Shown here in pieces: positions 33,727-42,113 of a DNA stretch of 64,000 nt (position 1 is the stretch's first letter; every line of letters starts with the position of its first letter). The notes under the pieces are model-generated. The model saw nothing but the letters and a program-made list of their open reading frames with translations. It did not search any database and had not been told where the DNA came from. The stretch covers positions 7,034-71,033 of the forward strand of contig CAVCDF010000108.1 in NCBI GenBank assembly GCA_963600795.1, read 5' to 3'. Both the position numbers and the translations under genes were made by a program. The stretch comes from Cryptobacteroides sp963600795. GTDB taxonomy: Bacteria; Bacteroidota; Bacteroidia; Bacteroidales; UBA932.

Positions 33727-35667
33727 ATGGCAGACATACAAAATCAGAACTTTGACTACACGGACGACAACATCAAGACTCTTGAAGGTGTCGAACACAT
33801 CAGGAGGCGTCCGGGAATGTACATCGGAAGGCTGGGCAACGGCTCGAACCCCGGTGACGGCATCTACGTGCTCCTGAAGGAAATCGTGGACAACTGCATC
33901 GACGAATTCTCAGCTGGATTCGGCAGGCAGGTGATCATCAGGATAGAGGACAGGCAGGTGAGCGTCAGGGATTTCGGACGTGGAATCCCTCTCAACTCCG
34001 TCATCAAGGCCACAAGCCGGCTGAACACCGGCGGCAAATTCGACGACAAGGTCTTCAAGAAGTCGGTCGGGCTGAACGGTGTCGGCACAAAGGCCGTCAA
34101 CGCCCTGTCGGAAAACTTCTACGTCGAGTCGTTCAGAAACGGCGAGAGTTCCTGGGCGCAGTACAACAGAGGCGAACTCAAGGACAGCGGCCACAAGGAC
34201 AAGGTCAGCGAAAAGAACGGCACCCTGGTGGTTTTCACGCCGGACAGCGAGATGTTCGGCAACTTCGAGTTCCATTCCGACATCGTGGAGACGATGGTCA
34301 AGAACTACTCCTACCTCAAGAAAGGTCTGGCGCTAGTGCTCAACGGAGTGACCTACAAATCCGAGAACGGACTTCTCGACCTCGTGAGGGAGAGCCTTTC
34401 GGAGACTCCTCTGTACGAGCCAATCCATCTCCAGGACGAGGACATCGAAGTGGTGCTGACTCACGGCAGTTCCTACGGAGAGAACATCTCTTCGTTCGTG
34501 AACGGTCAGAACACGAGGGACGGAGGCACGCACCTCGCTGCATTCAGAGAGGCCGTAGCAAAGACTCTCAAGGAATTCTACAAGAAGGACTACAAGCCGG
34601 AGGACTGCCGTCAGGGCATCATCGGAGCCATCAGCATCCAGATCCAGGAGCCGAACTTCGAGGGCCAGACCAAGACCAAGCTCGGTTCGACCTATATGTG
34701 GGAGAAGTACAAGACCGACGAGAACGGCAAGAAGATCCAGAATCCGGACGGTTCCCTTGAAATCGACCGCGGCCCGACCATACGTTCGTTCGTCAACGAC
34801 TTCATCGCCAAGCACCTGGACAACTATTTGAGAATCCACAAGGACATAGTCCCGGTCATCGAGAACAAGATAAAGGACTCGCAGGCCGAGCGCGAGCAGA
34901 TAGCCGGCATCCAGAAGAAGACACGCGAGAGGAACAAGAAGGCCAACGTCTACAACCGCAAGCTGCGCGACTGCCGCTACCATTTCGGAGACAAGGCTCC
35001 GAAGGACAAGCCGGACATCACGGAGAAGACGAGCATATTCATCACTGAGGGAGATTCCGCGAGCGGAACCATCACCAAGGTCCGCGACGCAAACTGCCAG
35101 GCCGTGTTCAGCCTTCGCGGAAAGCCTATCAACTGCTACAAGGAAAGCCACAAGAAGGTGGCCGAAAACGAGGAGCTGAACCTTCTGATTTCGGCGCTCG
35201 GCGTGGAGGACGACCTCGACAACCTGCGCTACAACAACATAATCGTGGCGACGGATGCCGATGACGACGGAATGCACATCAGGATGCTTGTCCTCACCTT
35301 CTTCATGAAATATTATCCTGACCTCATCCGCCGCGGACACGTGCATATTCTTCAGACCCCTCTCTTCAGGGTGGCGAACAAGAAGGAGAGGCGCTACTGC
35401 TACTCCGTCGAGGAGAAGGACGCGGCGGTCAAGGCGATGAAGACCGCCGTGCAGATAACCAGGTTCAAAGGTCTGGGAGAGATTTCCTCCAACGAATTCG
35501 TGGACTTCATCGGAGAGAACATGAGACTTGACCTTGTCAAACTTTCCGACGAGGAGTCGATCGCCGACATCATGGAGTTCTACATGGGCGACAACACCAT
35601 AGACCGCCAGAACTTCATCAGGGCGAACCTGCGCTCCGAAGAGGAGCTTGAAGACGTAAACATCTAA
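33727..35667 (+). CDS. parE: Type IIA DNA topoisomerase subunit B (ParE-like)
   Basis: A 646-residue protein with the GHKL ATPase fold: HIRRRPGMYIG, EIVDNCIDEF with the Mg-binding Asn, DFGRGIPL, and GLNGVGTKAVNALS in the ATP lid. The transducer comes next, then the TOPRIM domain with ITEGDSASG and ATDADDDGMHIR. The size and the absence of the long gyrase-type insert match the topoisomerase IV subunit ParE; GyrB is the alternative. The partner gene parC is not next to it, since an acyltransferase gene follows after 7 nt. Complex expected: ParC2ParE2, decatenating chromosomes. Confidence 0.85.
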   Translation: MADIQNQNFDYTDDNIKTLEGVEHIRRRPGMYIGRLGNGSNPGDGIYVLLKEIVDNCIDEFSAGFGRQVIIRIEDRQVSVRDFGRGIPLNSVIKATSRLNTGGKFDDKVFKKSVGLNGVGTKAVNALSENFYVESFRNGESSWAQYNRGELKDSGHKDKVSEKNGTLVVFTPDSEMFGNFEFHSDIVETMVKNYSYLKKGLALVLNGVTYKSENGLLDLVRESLSETPLYEPIHLQDEDIEVVLTHGSSYGENISSFVNGQNTRDGGTHLAAFREAVAKTLKEFYKKDYKPEDCRQGIIGAISIQIQEPNFEGQTKTKLGSTYMWEKYKTDENGKKIQNPDGSLEIDRGPTIRSFVNDFIAKHLDNYLRIHKDIVPVIENKIKDSQAEREQIAGIQKKTRERNKKANVYNRKLRDCRYHFGDKAPKDKPDITEKTSIFITEGDSASGTITKVRDANCQAVFSLRGKPINCYKESHKKVAENEELNLLISALGVEDDLDNLRYNNIIVATDADDDGMHIRMLVLTFFMKYYPDLIRRGHVHILQTPLFRVANKKERRYCYSVEEKDAAVKAMKTAVQITRFKGLGEISSNEFVDFIGENMRLDLVKLSDEESIADIMEFYMGDNTIDRQNFIRANLRSEEELEDVNI

Positions 35668-35674
35668 ATGTTCA

Positions 35675-36238
35675 ATGAATATGACAAAGTGGGCTGAATT
35701 CTGCGGCTGGCTGCTGAAAAAGATGGGATGGACCACCGTCGGCGGGCCGATACCTGAAAAGAAAGGCATAGTGCTGGGCGTACCCCACACCTCGGCGTGG
35801 GACTTCGTCATCTCGTACCTGTTCTACACGCAGTTCGACAGGAAGGCGCACGTGATGATCAAGAAGGAATTCTTCTTCTGGCCTGTGGGCGTGTTCCTCC
35901 GCAAGGTGGGATGCATCCCAGTGGACAGGAGCAGCGCCTCCGCGATGGTAAAGAGCCTGATCGAGGAGATGGAGAAAGTGGACGCGTTCCACCTCGCCAT
36001 CGCTCCGGAGGGCACCAGGAAGCCGGTGAAGAAGTGGAAGACCGGCTATCACCTCATTGCGAGGACAGTCGGTTGTCCTGTCTATCTGGGCTACTTCGAC
36101 TGGAAGACCAAATGCGTAGGCATCGGCGACAAGTTCGAACTGACCGATGACGCGAGGGCGGACACCGACAGGATCCAGGCGATCTACGAGGCCAAAGGTT
36201 TCGTGGGCAAGCATCCGGAGGGTTACATCACTCACTAG
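35675..36238 (+). CDS. PlsC-like acyltransferase
   Basis: A 187-residue lysophosphatidate-type acyltransferase. The catalytic HxxxxD box is HTSAWD (His38, Asp43), and the second motif APEGTRKPVKKW provides the acceptor-binding EGTR. A short hydrophobic stretch anchors it to the membrane. It is shorter than classical PlsC (about 240) and belongs to the small acyltransferase subfamily sometimes annotated as putative hemolysin. It begins 7 nt after parE and is followed after 19 nt by an acyl-CoA synthetase gene, so a lipid-assembly link to the latter is plausible. Confidence 0.88.
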   Translation: MNMTKWAEFCGWLLKKMGWTTVGGPIPEKKGIVLGVPHTSAWDFVISYLFYTQFDRKAHVMIKKEFFFWPVGVFLRKVGCIPVDRSSASAMVKSLIEEMEKVDAFHLAIAPEGTRKPVKKWKTGYHLIARTVGCPVYLGYFDWKTKCVGIGDKFELTDDARADTDRIQAIYEAKGFVGKHPEGYITH

Positions 36239-36257
36239 AAACGTAAACAAGGACCTT

Positions 36258-37964
36258 ATGGCAAGCAGAAGCAAAGAGAATTACCTGACAACGCTGGCTA
36301 AGCTTTTCGAATATGCGACCGACAAGTTCGCCAAAAGACCTCTTTCGCGCTTTGTGGAAGGCGGGCAGGAGTACACCTACGAGAGTTTCAAGCACACCTG
36401 CCTGCAGCTTTCCCACCGCTTCAACCGCTTCGGAATCAGCGCCAGGGACAAGGTGGCCATACTTTCCAACAATATGCCCAACTGGACAGTGGCGATGTTC
36501 TCCTGCGTACCGTTCGGCAGGGTGACGGTGCCGATCCTCCCGGATTCGTCCGAAAGCGAGATCACCAACATCATCAACCATTCCGAATGCAAGGCCATCT
36601 TCGTGTCCAAAAGGCTGCTGAAGAAACTGAGCCAGGAGGTCATCGACAAACTGACCCTGGTCATAGACATCGAGACTTTCGATTTCATCAAGAAGGACGA
36701 CAAGGCTTTCACCTGCGAAGGGCACGGCGTGGACCCGCAGGCCGATGACCTCGCATCCATCATCTACACCTCCGGAACTTCCGGCAAGGCCAAGGGCGTG
36801 ATGCTCAGCCACCGCAATTTCTGCCAGAACATCATCGCCGCCTACCACGCCCACAAGGCCGGCAAGCACGACCGCTGGCTTTCGATCCTGCCGATGTCGC
36901 ACACCTACGAGATGGCGTTCAGCGTCCTCTACCCGCTATACGTGGGAGGCTGCGTCTATTATATTCAGAAGCCGCCTACCCCGAGCATCCTGATGAGCGC
37001 GATGAAGAAAATCCGCCCGACAATAATGTGTGCCGTACCGCTGATCATAGAGAAGGTCTACAAGAGCAGCGTGGCACCCACCATCGAGAAGAGCCGTGTG
37101 CTTTCGTGGATGAAAGTCCACACGCCGTGGCTCCTTTACTGGATGATCGGGAAAAGGCTCTACAAGAAGTTCGGAGGAAAACTGAAGTTCTTCGGCATCG
37201 GCGGATCCAAACTGGACGGCACCGTGGAGGACTTCCTGCACAAGGCCAGGTTCCCTTACGCCATCGGCTACGGGCTGACCGAGACCGCTCCTCTGATCAC
37301 GAACGCCTGCGTGGGCAAGACGGCGGTAGGCTCGATAGGCGTGCCGGCCTACAATGTGGAAGTCAAACTGATGAACGTCAACCCTGAGACCGGCGAAGGC
37401 GAGATAGTGGCGAAAGGCGACAACGTGATGCTCGGCTACTACCGCGACCCGGAAAGGACCCGCGCCGTGCTGAACGATGACGGCTGGTTCCGCACCAGCG
37501 ACCTGGCCTGCAAGGACTCCAAAGGCCGCTACTACATCAAAGGAAGGCTTGGGAATATGATTGTGGGACCTTCGGGCGAGAACATCTACCCGGAGGAGAT
37601 AGAACAGGTGATCAACACCATCTCAGGCGTGAATGAATCACTCGTCGTTGAAAGGAACGGCAAGCTTGTCGCCCTTGTGAAGTTCGATGACAACGTGCTG
37701 GACTGGAACCAGGAACGGGAGGACAAGTTCTTCGAGATTCTGCAGGCCAAGAAGCAGGCGGTTCTTGAATATGTCAACAAGCACGTCAGCAAGCAGTCCA
37801 AGATCGGCGAGGTGGAAGCGATGAAGGAGAACTTCGAAAAGACCGCCACGCAGAAAATCCGCCGCTTCAAGTACAAGGAAGGCGAAGAGAATGGCAGTGA
37901 GAATGACGGAGAGGACAAGGAGGAGGATCAGTCCCTGCCGAAGCGGGACCGCAACGATTCGTAA
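36258..37964 (+). CDS. Long-chain acyl-CoA synthetase (AMP-binding)
   Basis: Adenylate-forming ligase of 568 residues that activates fatty acids as acyl-AMP and acyl-CoA. The phosphate-binding loop YTSGTSGKAKG is at 170-180; GYGLTETAPLITN, GWFRTSDLA and the C-terminal GPSGENIYPEEIE follow in order. I chose the ATG at 36258 (MASRSKENYL); the longer frame start lies inside the preceding acyltransferase gene. The last 12 or so codons (acidic tail ending RDRNDS) overlap the convergent glycosyltransferase gene by 37 nt, and the acidic tail is unusual for the family. A membrane phospholipid role together with the PlsC-like gene is likely. Confidence 0.92.
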   Translation: MASRSKENYLTTLAKLFEYATDKFAKRPLSRFVEGGQEYTYESFKHTCLQLSHRFNRFGISARDKVAILSNNMPNWTVAMFSCVPFGRVTVPILPDSSESEITNIINHSECKAIFVSKRLLKKLSQEVIDKLTLVIDIETFDFIKKDDKAFTCEGHGVDPQADDLASIIYTSGTSGKAKGVMLSHRNFCQNIIAAYHAHKAGKHDRWLSILPMSHTYEMAFSVLYPLYVGGCVYYIQKPPTPSILMSAMKKIRPTIMCAVPLIIEKVYKSSVAPTIEKSRVLSWMKVHTPWLLYWMIGKRLYKKFGGKLKFFGIGGSKLDGTVEDFLHKARFPYAIGYGLTETAPLITNACVGKTAVGSIGVPAYNVEVKLMNVNPETGEGEIVAKGDNVMLGYYRDPERTRAVLNDDGWFRTSDLACKDSKGRYYIKGRLGNMIVGPSGENIYPEEIEQVINTISGVNESLVVERNGKLVALVKFDDNVLDWNQEREDKFFEILQAKKQAVLEYVNKHVSKQSKIGEVEAMKENFEKTATQKIRRFKYKEGEENGSENDGEDKEEDQSLPKRDRNDS

Positions 37965-38884
37965 AGCCGCAGCGCAGCCTTGTTGTCTCCCGTAACCAGC
38001 GCCAGCGCGACGTAGCCTTCTATTTTCTTCATCCTGAATATGTTCCTACAGACGTAGCGCAGGTTGATTTCCCTGTAGAGCCTGCGGAACTCCTCGGGTT
38101 CAAGGGCGTGGAACGCCTTGACCTTGGCTATTGACTTCAGATTGAAAAGGGCCAGCCTTCTGGCTTTGGCATCTCCAGGAGCGTTCTCCAGCAGGGAGAC
38201 ACATTCGACGATGGAGTCGAGGCTCCGTCTGTACTTGGACCTCGTGAGCGAAGATCCGCTGATGAATCGGTCGTAGTAGTAATACGTCCCCTCGCAGAAC
38301 GCGCAGTCCACTCCCCGGATGAAAAGGGACAGGCAGATGAAGGCATCCTCGGCTGTCGCAAGATTTTCAGGAAACGAAAGTCCGCACGCATCATAGGTGG
38401 TTCGCCTGATGAGCTTGTTCCAGAGAGAATGCGCCATACGGCCTCCGCACACGGCTTCCGCTATCCGCTTCCGGGAATATCCCGGATGGCACTGGCGTGA
38501 AATCTCGCGCCTGTCCTTATAGACCTGGCAGAAATCGCAGCAGACCACGTCGGCTCCCGTGCGCTCGGCTTCCGCGAACATCTTCTCAAGCAGGTCAGAG
38601 TCCATCCAGTCGTCAGAATCCAGATGGATGAAATACTTTCCGGACGCCGCCTCCATACCGGCCTGCCTAGCCGAAGACACTCCCCCGTTGCTCTTGTGGA
38701 TGACCTTGACCCTGGGGTCACGGGCAGCATATTCATCGCAGATTCCGCCGCTCGAATCAGTGCTGCCGTCGTCCACAAGGACAAGTTCCCAACCGGCGAA
38801 AGTCTGCGACAGGACACTGTCGACGCTCCGGCGCAGGAAACGCTCGGCATTGTAAACCGGACATATTACCGAAACCTCAGACAT
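37928..38884 (-). CDS. Glycosyltransferase family 2
   Basis: A 318-residue GT-A-fold enzyme. It opens with EVSVICPVYNAERFLRRSVDSVL, followed by the nucleotide-sugar site LVDDGSTDSS and the DxD-type motif LDSDDW (about residues 94-99). The C-terminal half is variable. It probably adds a sugar to a surface polysaccharide. The ATG overlaps the stop of the adjacent GT4 gene by 8 nt, so the two are co-translated. The C-terminal codons overlap the acyl-CoA synthetase gene on the other strand. Confidence 0.92.
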   Translation of the reverse strand: MSEVSVICPVYNAERFLRRSVDSVLSQTFAGWELVLVDDGSTDSSGGICDEYAARDPRVKVIHKSNGGVSSARQAGMEAASGKYFIHLDSDDWMDSDLLEKMFAEAERTGADVVCCDFCQVYKDRREISRQCHPGYSRKRIAEAVCGGRMAHSLWNKLIRRTTYDACGLSFPENLATAEDAFICLSLFIRGVDCAFCEGTYYYYDRFISGSSLTRSKYRRSLDSIVECVSLLENAPGDAKARRLALFNLKSIAKVKAFHALEPEEFRRLYREINLRYVCRNIFRMKKIEGYVALALVTGDNKAALRLYESLRSRFGRD

Positions 38885-40088
38885 ACGCAGTTATGCTTTC
38901 GATTATCTCCTTCTCGCGACGGGCGGTACGCTCCCAGTCGAACCGCTCCTTCAATGGCTGGCCGCAAGGCTGGCAAAGGTACAGGACGATCTTCTCGGCC
39001 ATGGCTGCCTCGAATCCGGGGCCGGGTTCAACGGTATATTCATCGTCAAGGATTTCCGGAACGCCCCCCACTCTGGCAGCCACGACCGCCGCTCCGCAGC
39101 CGGCCGCTTCGGCCACCACAAGAGGCAGACCCTCATTTCTGCTCGGCAGCACCAGCACATCGGTGCAGTTGAAGATCTCAGGCATCCTTTCAGGAGGCAG
39201 ATTGCCCCAGAAACGGCACGAAACCGACTCGACCGATTTCATAGCCGCCTCGACCTTTGACCTTGATTTGCCGTCGCCTACCACCCAGAATTCCACTTTC
39301 TGCGACATCCTTTCCTGCACCGTTCTGAATATCTCCGGAAGGCTCTCAGGATTCTTGACCGGCATGAGATTGCCGGCGAAAGTCACCACCTTGCGCCCTT
39401 CCACGCCGAAACTGCTTCTCAAGGCCTTGCGGCGCTGCTCGTCGAAACGGATGAAGGCTTCGCCGCAACCGTTGTGCAGCACAGTCTTGCTGCCTCCGCC
39501 TATCCTGTCCGAAATGGACATCAGTCCGGCGCTGACAAAGCAGTTGACCTTTGCCTCAATCATCAGTTCGGCGGTAAGTTCCTTGATCTGAGGATGCCGG
39601 AACGGTGTCGAATGGATGTCGGAACCGTGCCAGGTTATGTAATATGGAATTCCGTACCTTCTTTTCGCCTCACGCGCGATGTAGGCGCCGACGAACGAAT
39701 GCGCGGCGACCGCATCGTAACCTTCCAGGAGACTGACGTTTCTTTCGAGAAACCTGGGATAGGCGGCAGGCCTGAGATGCAGTTTGTAGAAGAGCAGATG
39801 GTCCAGAACTGAATAATCCTTCCAGACAAGATTCAGTTCCAGCCCGTCAAGAGTTATGCTCTTTCTTCCCCGTAGATCCTTCTCGGCCACAAGGCCTTCT
39901 CCCGGAATCCGGATGGAGCGGCGCCCGAGGACCGAACTGACAAAAGCATTCTGGTAGAGCTGGATGCAGTAAACGTCAATCTTCCATCCGGTCAGGTCGG
40001 CGAGGTGCTTCACTCTGGCGCACTTCGCGTTGAAAGCCCCCTTCCTGTCAAAGACGTTTTCTTCGAATATTACCGCTATCTTTTTCAT
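38877..40088 (-). CDS. Glycosyltransferase family 4 (GT-B fold)
   Basis: A 403-residue retaining glycosyltransferase. The N-terminal acceptor domain starts MKKIAVIFEEN. The C-terminal donor domain is recognised by VVTFAGNLMPVKNPESLPEIF, VVGDGKSRSKVEAAMK and the Ex7E motif in SRNEGLPLVVAEAAGCG. HGSDIHSTPFRHP resembles the glycosyltransferases of capsule and O-antigen clusters. It is followed at once by a GT2 gene. With only two transferases present this is not a full polysaccharide locus. The -7 box is directly upstream. Confidence 0.92.
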   Translation of the reverse strand: MKKIAVIFEENVFDRKGAFNAKCARVKHLADLTGWKIDVYCIQLYQNAFVSSVLGRRSIRIPGEGLVAEKDLRGRKSITLDGLELNLVWKDYSVLDHLLFYKLHLRPAAYPRFLERNVSLLEGYDAVAAHSFVGAYIAREAKRRYGIPYYITWHGSDIHSTPFRHPQIKELTAELMIEAKVNCFVSAGLMSISDRIGGGSKTVLHNGCGEAFIRFDEQRRKALRSSFGVEGRKVVTFAGNLMPVKNPESLPEIFRTVQERMSQKVEFWVVGDGKSRSKVEAAMKSVESVSCRFWGNLPPERMPEIFNCTDVLVLPSRNEGLPLVVAEAAGCGAAVVAARVGGVPEILDDEYTVEPGPGFEAAMAEKIVLYLCQPCGQPLKERFDWERTARREKEIIESITAYV

Positions 40089-40093
40089 CGAAG

Positions 40094-40101
40094 CAAAGAT
40101 A
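40094..40101 (-). promoter_or_regulatory. -7 box of the GT4-GT2 unit
   Basis: On the minus strand TATCTTTG (exact TAnnTTTG) ends 5 nt before the GT4 ATG, implying a nearly leaderless transcript if used. A TTG lies 22 nt upstream of the box, one base more than the usual spacing. Confidence 0.45.
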
Positions 40102-40112
40102 GCGATTCTTTG

Positions 40113-40577
40113 TCAATATCCGGCAAGCTTGAGCCTGAACTTAAGGCTGCGGCTTCCGTCGGGGAAAGTCTTGGACTGCTCCTGAGTGAATCCGAGCTTG
40201 CGGTACACGTCGCCGTCCGACCAGGAGGCGTCGGCATAGCTCATCACGTCGTCGGGATGCACTTCTTCAATGAAAGCATTGAGCAGCTTGCCCATCCCGC
40301 CGTTGACTCCAAGACCTTCGGCGGAAGCATAGCGCACCCACTCGTACGAACAGACGACCGAACCTTCCTTCGTCCATTTCCTTGGGCCTGAAAAGCCGGC
40401 GACGGCGACCATGGTGCCGGGAGGGATGTTCTCTCCCCTCCTGACGAAAAGCCCGTAGAGATAGCGGCAGCGCGTGTAGCCGAGACGATGAAAGGATTGA
40501 AGGAACGGTTCAGCGACCGTCCTGTCAATCCTTTTCACCTCGCAGTTTCTTGCGTATATGCGTTTGAGTCCGTCCAC
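40113..40577 (-). CDS. GNAT-like protein of the Mom-like type
   Basis: A 154-residue protein I cannot name with certainty. The central region GGMGKLLNAF is followed by HPDDVMSYADASWSDGDVYRKLGF, and the N-terminal half contains YLYGLFVRRGE and MVAVAGFSG. The pattern SYADxxWSDGxVYxKLGF is typical of small GNAT-fold proteins that include the phage Mu Mom DNA-modification family and many unnamed Bacteroidota proteins. It has no membrane segment or signal peptide. The only possible start is GTG at 40575-40577, 9 nt after an in-frame stop. It lies alone between purC and the GT4 gene on the same strand, 59 nt after purC. Its target, nucleotide or other, is unknown. Confidence 0.72.
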   Translation of the reverse strand: MDGLKRIYARNCEVKRIDRTVAEPFLQSFHRLGYTRCRYLYGLFVRRGENIPPGTMVAVAGFSGPRKWTKEGSVVCSYEWVRYASAEGLGVNGGMGKLLNAFIEEVHPDDVMSYADASWSDGDVYRKLGFTQEQSKTFPDGSRSLKFRLKLAGY

Positions 40578-40635
40578 TTCAAGTCAGATAAGCAGCCGTC
40601 CTGAAAATGGCGCTGAAGGACGCGCCGGCGGCCGG

Positions 40636-41577
40636 CTACCTCAGTCCTTCAAGGCAGGCCTTCACGTTCGCCTCGATGGACGACGCGGAATATTCAGCCT
40701 TTTCAAAAGCCTCTCCGGTGATGTGCTCGTAAAGTTCGATGTAACGGTCGGAAATTCCGCCGACAACTTCCGGAGTCATCTGAGGGATCTTCTGTCCGTC
40801 CTGTCCCTGGAAACCGTTGGCCATCAGCCACTCGCGCACGAATTCCTTGGAAAGCTGCTTCTGGTGCTCTCCTTTCGCGAGCCTCTCCTCGTAACCGTCG
40901 GCATAGAAATAGCGTGAAGAGTCCGGGGTGTGGACCTCGTCCATCAGATAGATCTGACCGTCCTTCTTTCCGAACTCGTACTTCGTGTCAACCAGGATCA
41001 GACCCTGCTTCGCGGCGATTTCGCAGCCTCTGGCATAGATGGCTCTGGTGTAGGCCTCCAGCTTCTCGTAATCCTCGCGTCCTACCAGACCCTGCGCGAT
41101 GATCTCCTCCTTGGAGATGTCCTCGTCGTGTCCTTCGGCCGCCTTTGACGTCGGAGTCACGAGCGGCTCCGGGAATTTCTGGTTCTCCACCATCCCGTCC
41201 GGCATCCGAACTCCGCAGATGGTGCGCTTCCCTGCCTTGTACTCTCTCCAGGCGTGGCCGGCGAGGTAACCGCGGATGACCATCTCGACTTTGAAAGGTT
41301 CGCATTTGTAGCCTACTGTCACTGACGGGTCGGGAACGGCTATTTTCCAGTTGGGCAGAATGTCCGACGTGGCGTCAAGGAACTTGGCCGCTATTCTGTT
41401 CAGCACCTGTCCCTTGAAAGGAATACCTTCAGGCAGGACGACATCGAAGGCGGAGATCCTGTCGGTCACCACCATGACGAGATACTTCCCGTCAATGTCA
41501 TACACGTCACGGACCTTGCCGGTGTACTTTCCGACCTGTCCCGGCAGATTGAAGCCGGTCTTTACAATTGCTTCCAT
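40636..41577 (-). CDS. purC: SAICAR synthase
   Basis: Phosphoribosylaminoimidazole-succinocarboxamide synthase (313 residues), the purine step that joins aspartate to CAIR with ATP. Motifs: GKVRDVYDIDGKYLVMVVTDRISAFDV at the N-terminus, the VRGYLAGHAW-like segment IRGYLAGHAWREY, LVDTKYEFG, and the Mg/ATP-site MDEVHTPDSSRYF. It is the longer variant (the classical bacterial form is about 240 residues), which is common in Bacteroidota. A -7 box lies upstream, in the end of recX. Confidence 0.95.
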   Translation of the reverse strand: MEAIVKTGFNLPGQVGKYTGKVRDVYDIDGKYLVMVVTDRISAFDVVLPEGIPFKGQVLNRIAAKFLDATSDILPNWKIAVPDPSVTVGYKCEPFKVEMVIRGYLAGHAWREYKAGKRTICGVRMPDGMVENQKFPEPLVTPTSKAAEGHDEDISKEEIIAQGLVGREDYEKLEAYTRAIYARGCEIAAKQGLILVDTKYEFGKKDGQIYLMDEVHTPDSSRYFYADGYEERLAKGEHQKQLSKEFVREWLMANGFQGQDGQKIPQMTPEVVGGISDRYIELYEHITGEAFEKAEYSASSIEANVKACLEGLR

Positions 41578-41611
41578 ATCAAGATAAATTTGTTCGAAAT
41601 TTTCAAGGCCG

Positions 41612-41619
41612 CAAATTTA
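41612..41619 (-). promoter_or_regulatory. -7 box of purC
   Basis: The minus strand has TAAATTTG, an exact match, 34 nt before the purC start. It overlaps the last codon of recX (stop at 41617). The -33 element is unclear, and no PurR-type or purine-riboswitch structure was noticed. Confidence 0.45.
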
Positions 41620-42081
41620 ATCATTCTTCTTCAAAATCTCTTCAACCGCGGGAGCCAATATGTCATATTCATACCCCCTGGAAAGGCCGAACCGCAGAAG
41701 TTTGAATTTTTCCTGAGGGTCCCCTCGGAGCGTCCTGTACTTGGCCTCAAGCACGGCCCTCATCCGCCTGACGGCTTCATCCCGATCTATCTCCTTAAGC
41801 GCCGAAGCGATTACCGGCCTTTCTATTCCTTTGACCATCAGGGAGGAAGAAATCTTTGCCGGTCCCCAGCCGGTAAGCCTGGACTTCTCCCTCGCAAAGG
41901 CCGAGGCATAGCGCAGGTCATCGACGAACCTATCCTCCACCAGCGAATCAAGAAGCCTTCCGGCCTGTTCCCTGTCGCCTTCGAAAGCGGCTAGAGCCTT
42001 TCTGAATATGTCCGAGCGGCAATATTCCCTCTTCGCGCACTGGCCCTGAAGCCGTGACAGAACCTTTCCGTACTCCTCCAT
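41617..42081 (-). CDS. recX: Regulatory protein RecX
   Basis: A 154-residue all-helical protein of the RecX family, which caps and inhibits RecA filaments. Helical repeats include CRSDIFRKALAAF and LVEDRFVDDLRYASAFAREK, followed by RLTGWGPAKISSSLMVKGI, the family core motif. Length and motif order match RecX. recA is 3.6 kb away (45711-46727) on the opposite strand, with the patatin and rlmN genes between. The start codon ATG is at 42079-42081. Confidence 0.9.
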   Translation of the reverse strand: MEEYGKVLSRLQGQCAKREYCRSDIFRKALAAFEGDREQAGRLLDSLVEDRFVDDLRYASAFAREKSRLTGWGPAKISSSLMVKGIERPVIASALKEIDRDEAVRRMRAVLEAKYRTLRGDPQEKFKLLRFGLSRGYEYDILAPAVEEILKKND

Positions 42082-42113
42082 ATTCCAGTCTTTCGATGTT
42101 CTCCTGAATATTC

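Noticed and set aside
34333..35811. 492-codon minus-strand frame opposite parE
   Set aside because: It lies opposite the TOPRIM and ATPase domains of the topoisomerase; translation has no recognisable domain and follows the reverse-frame composition.
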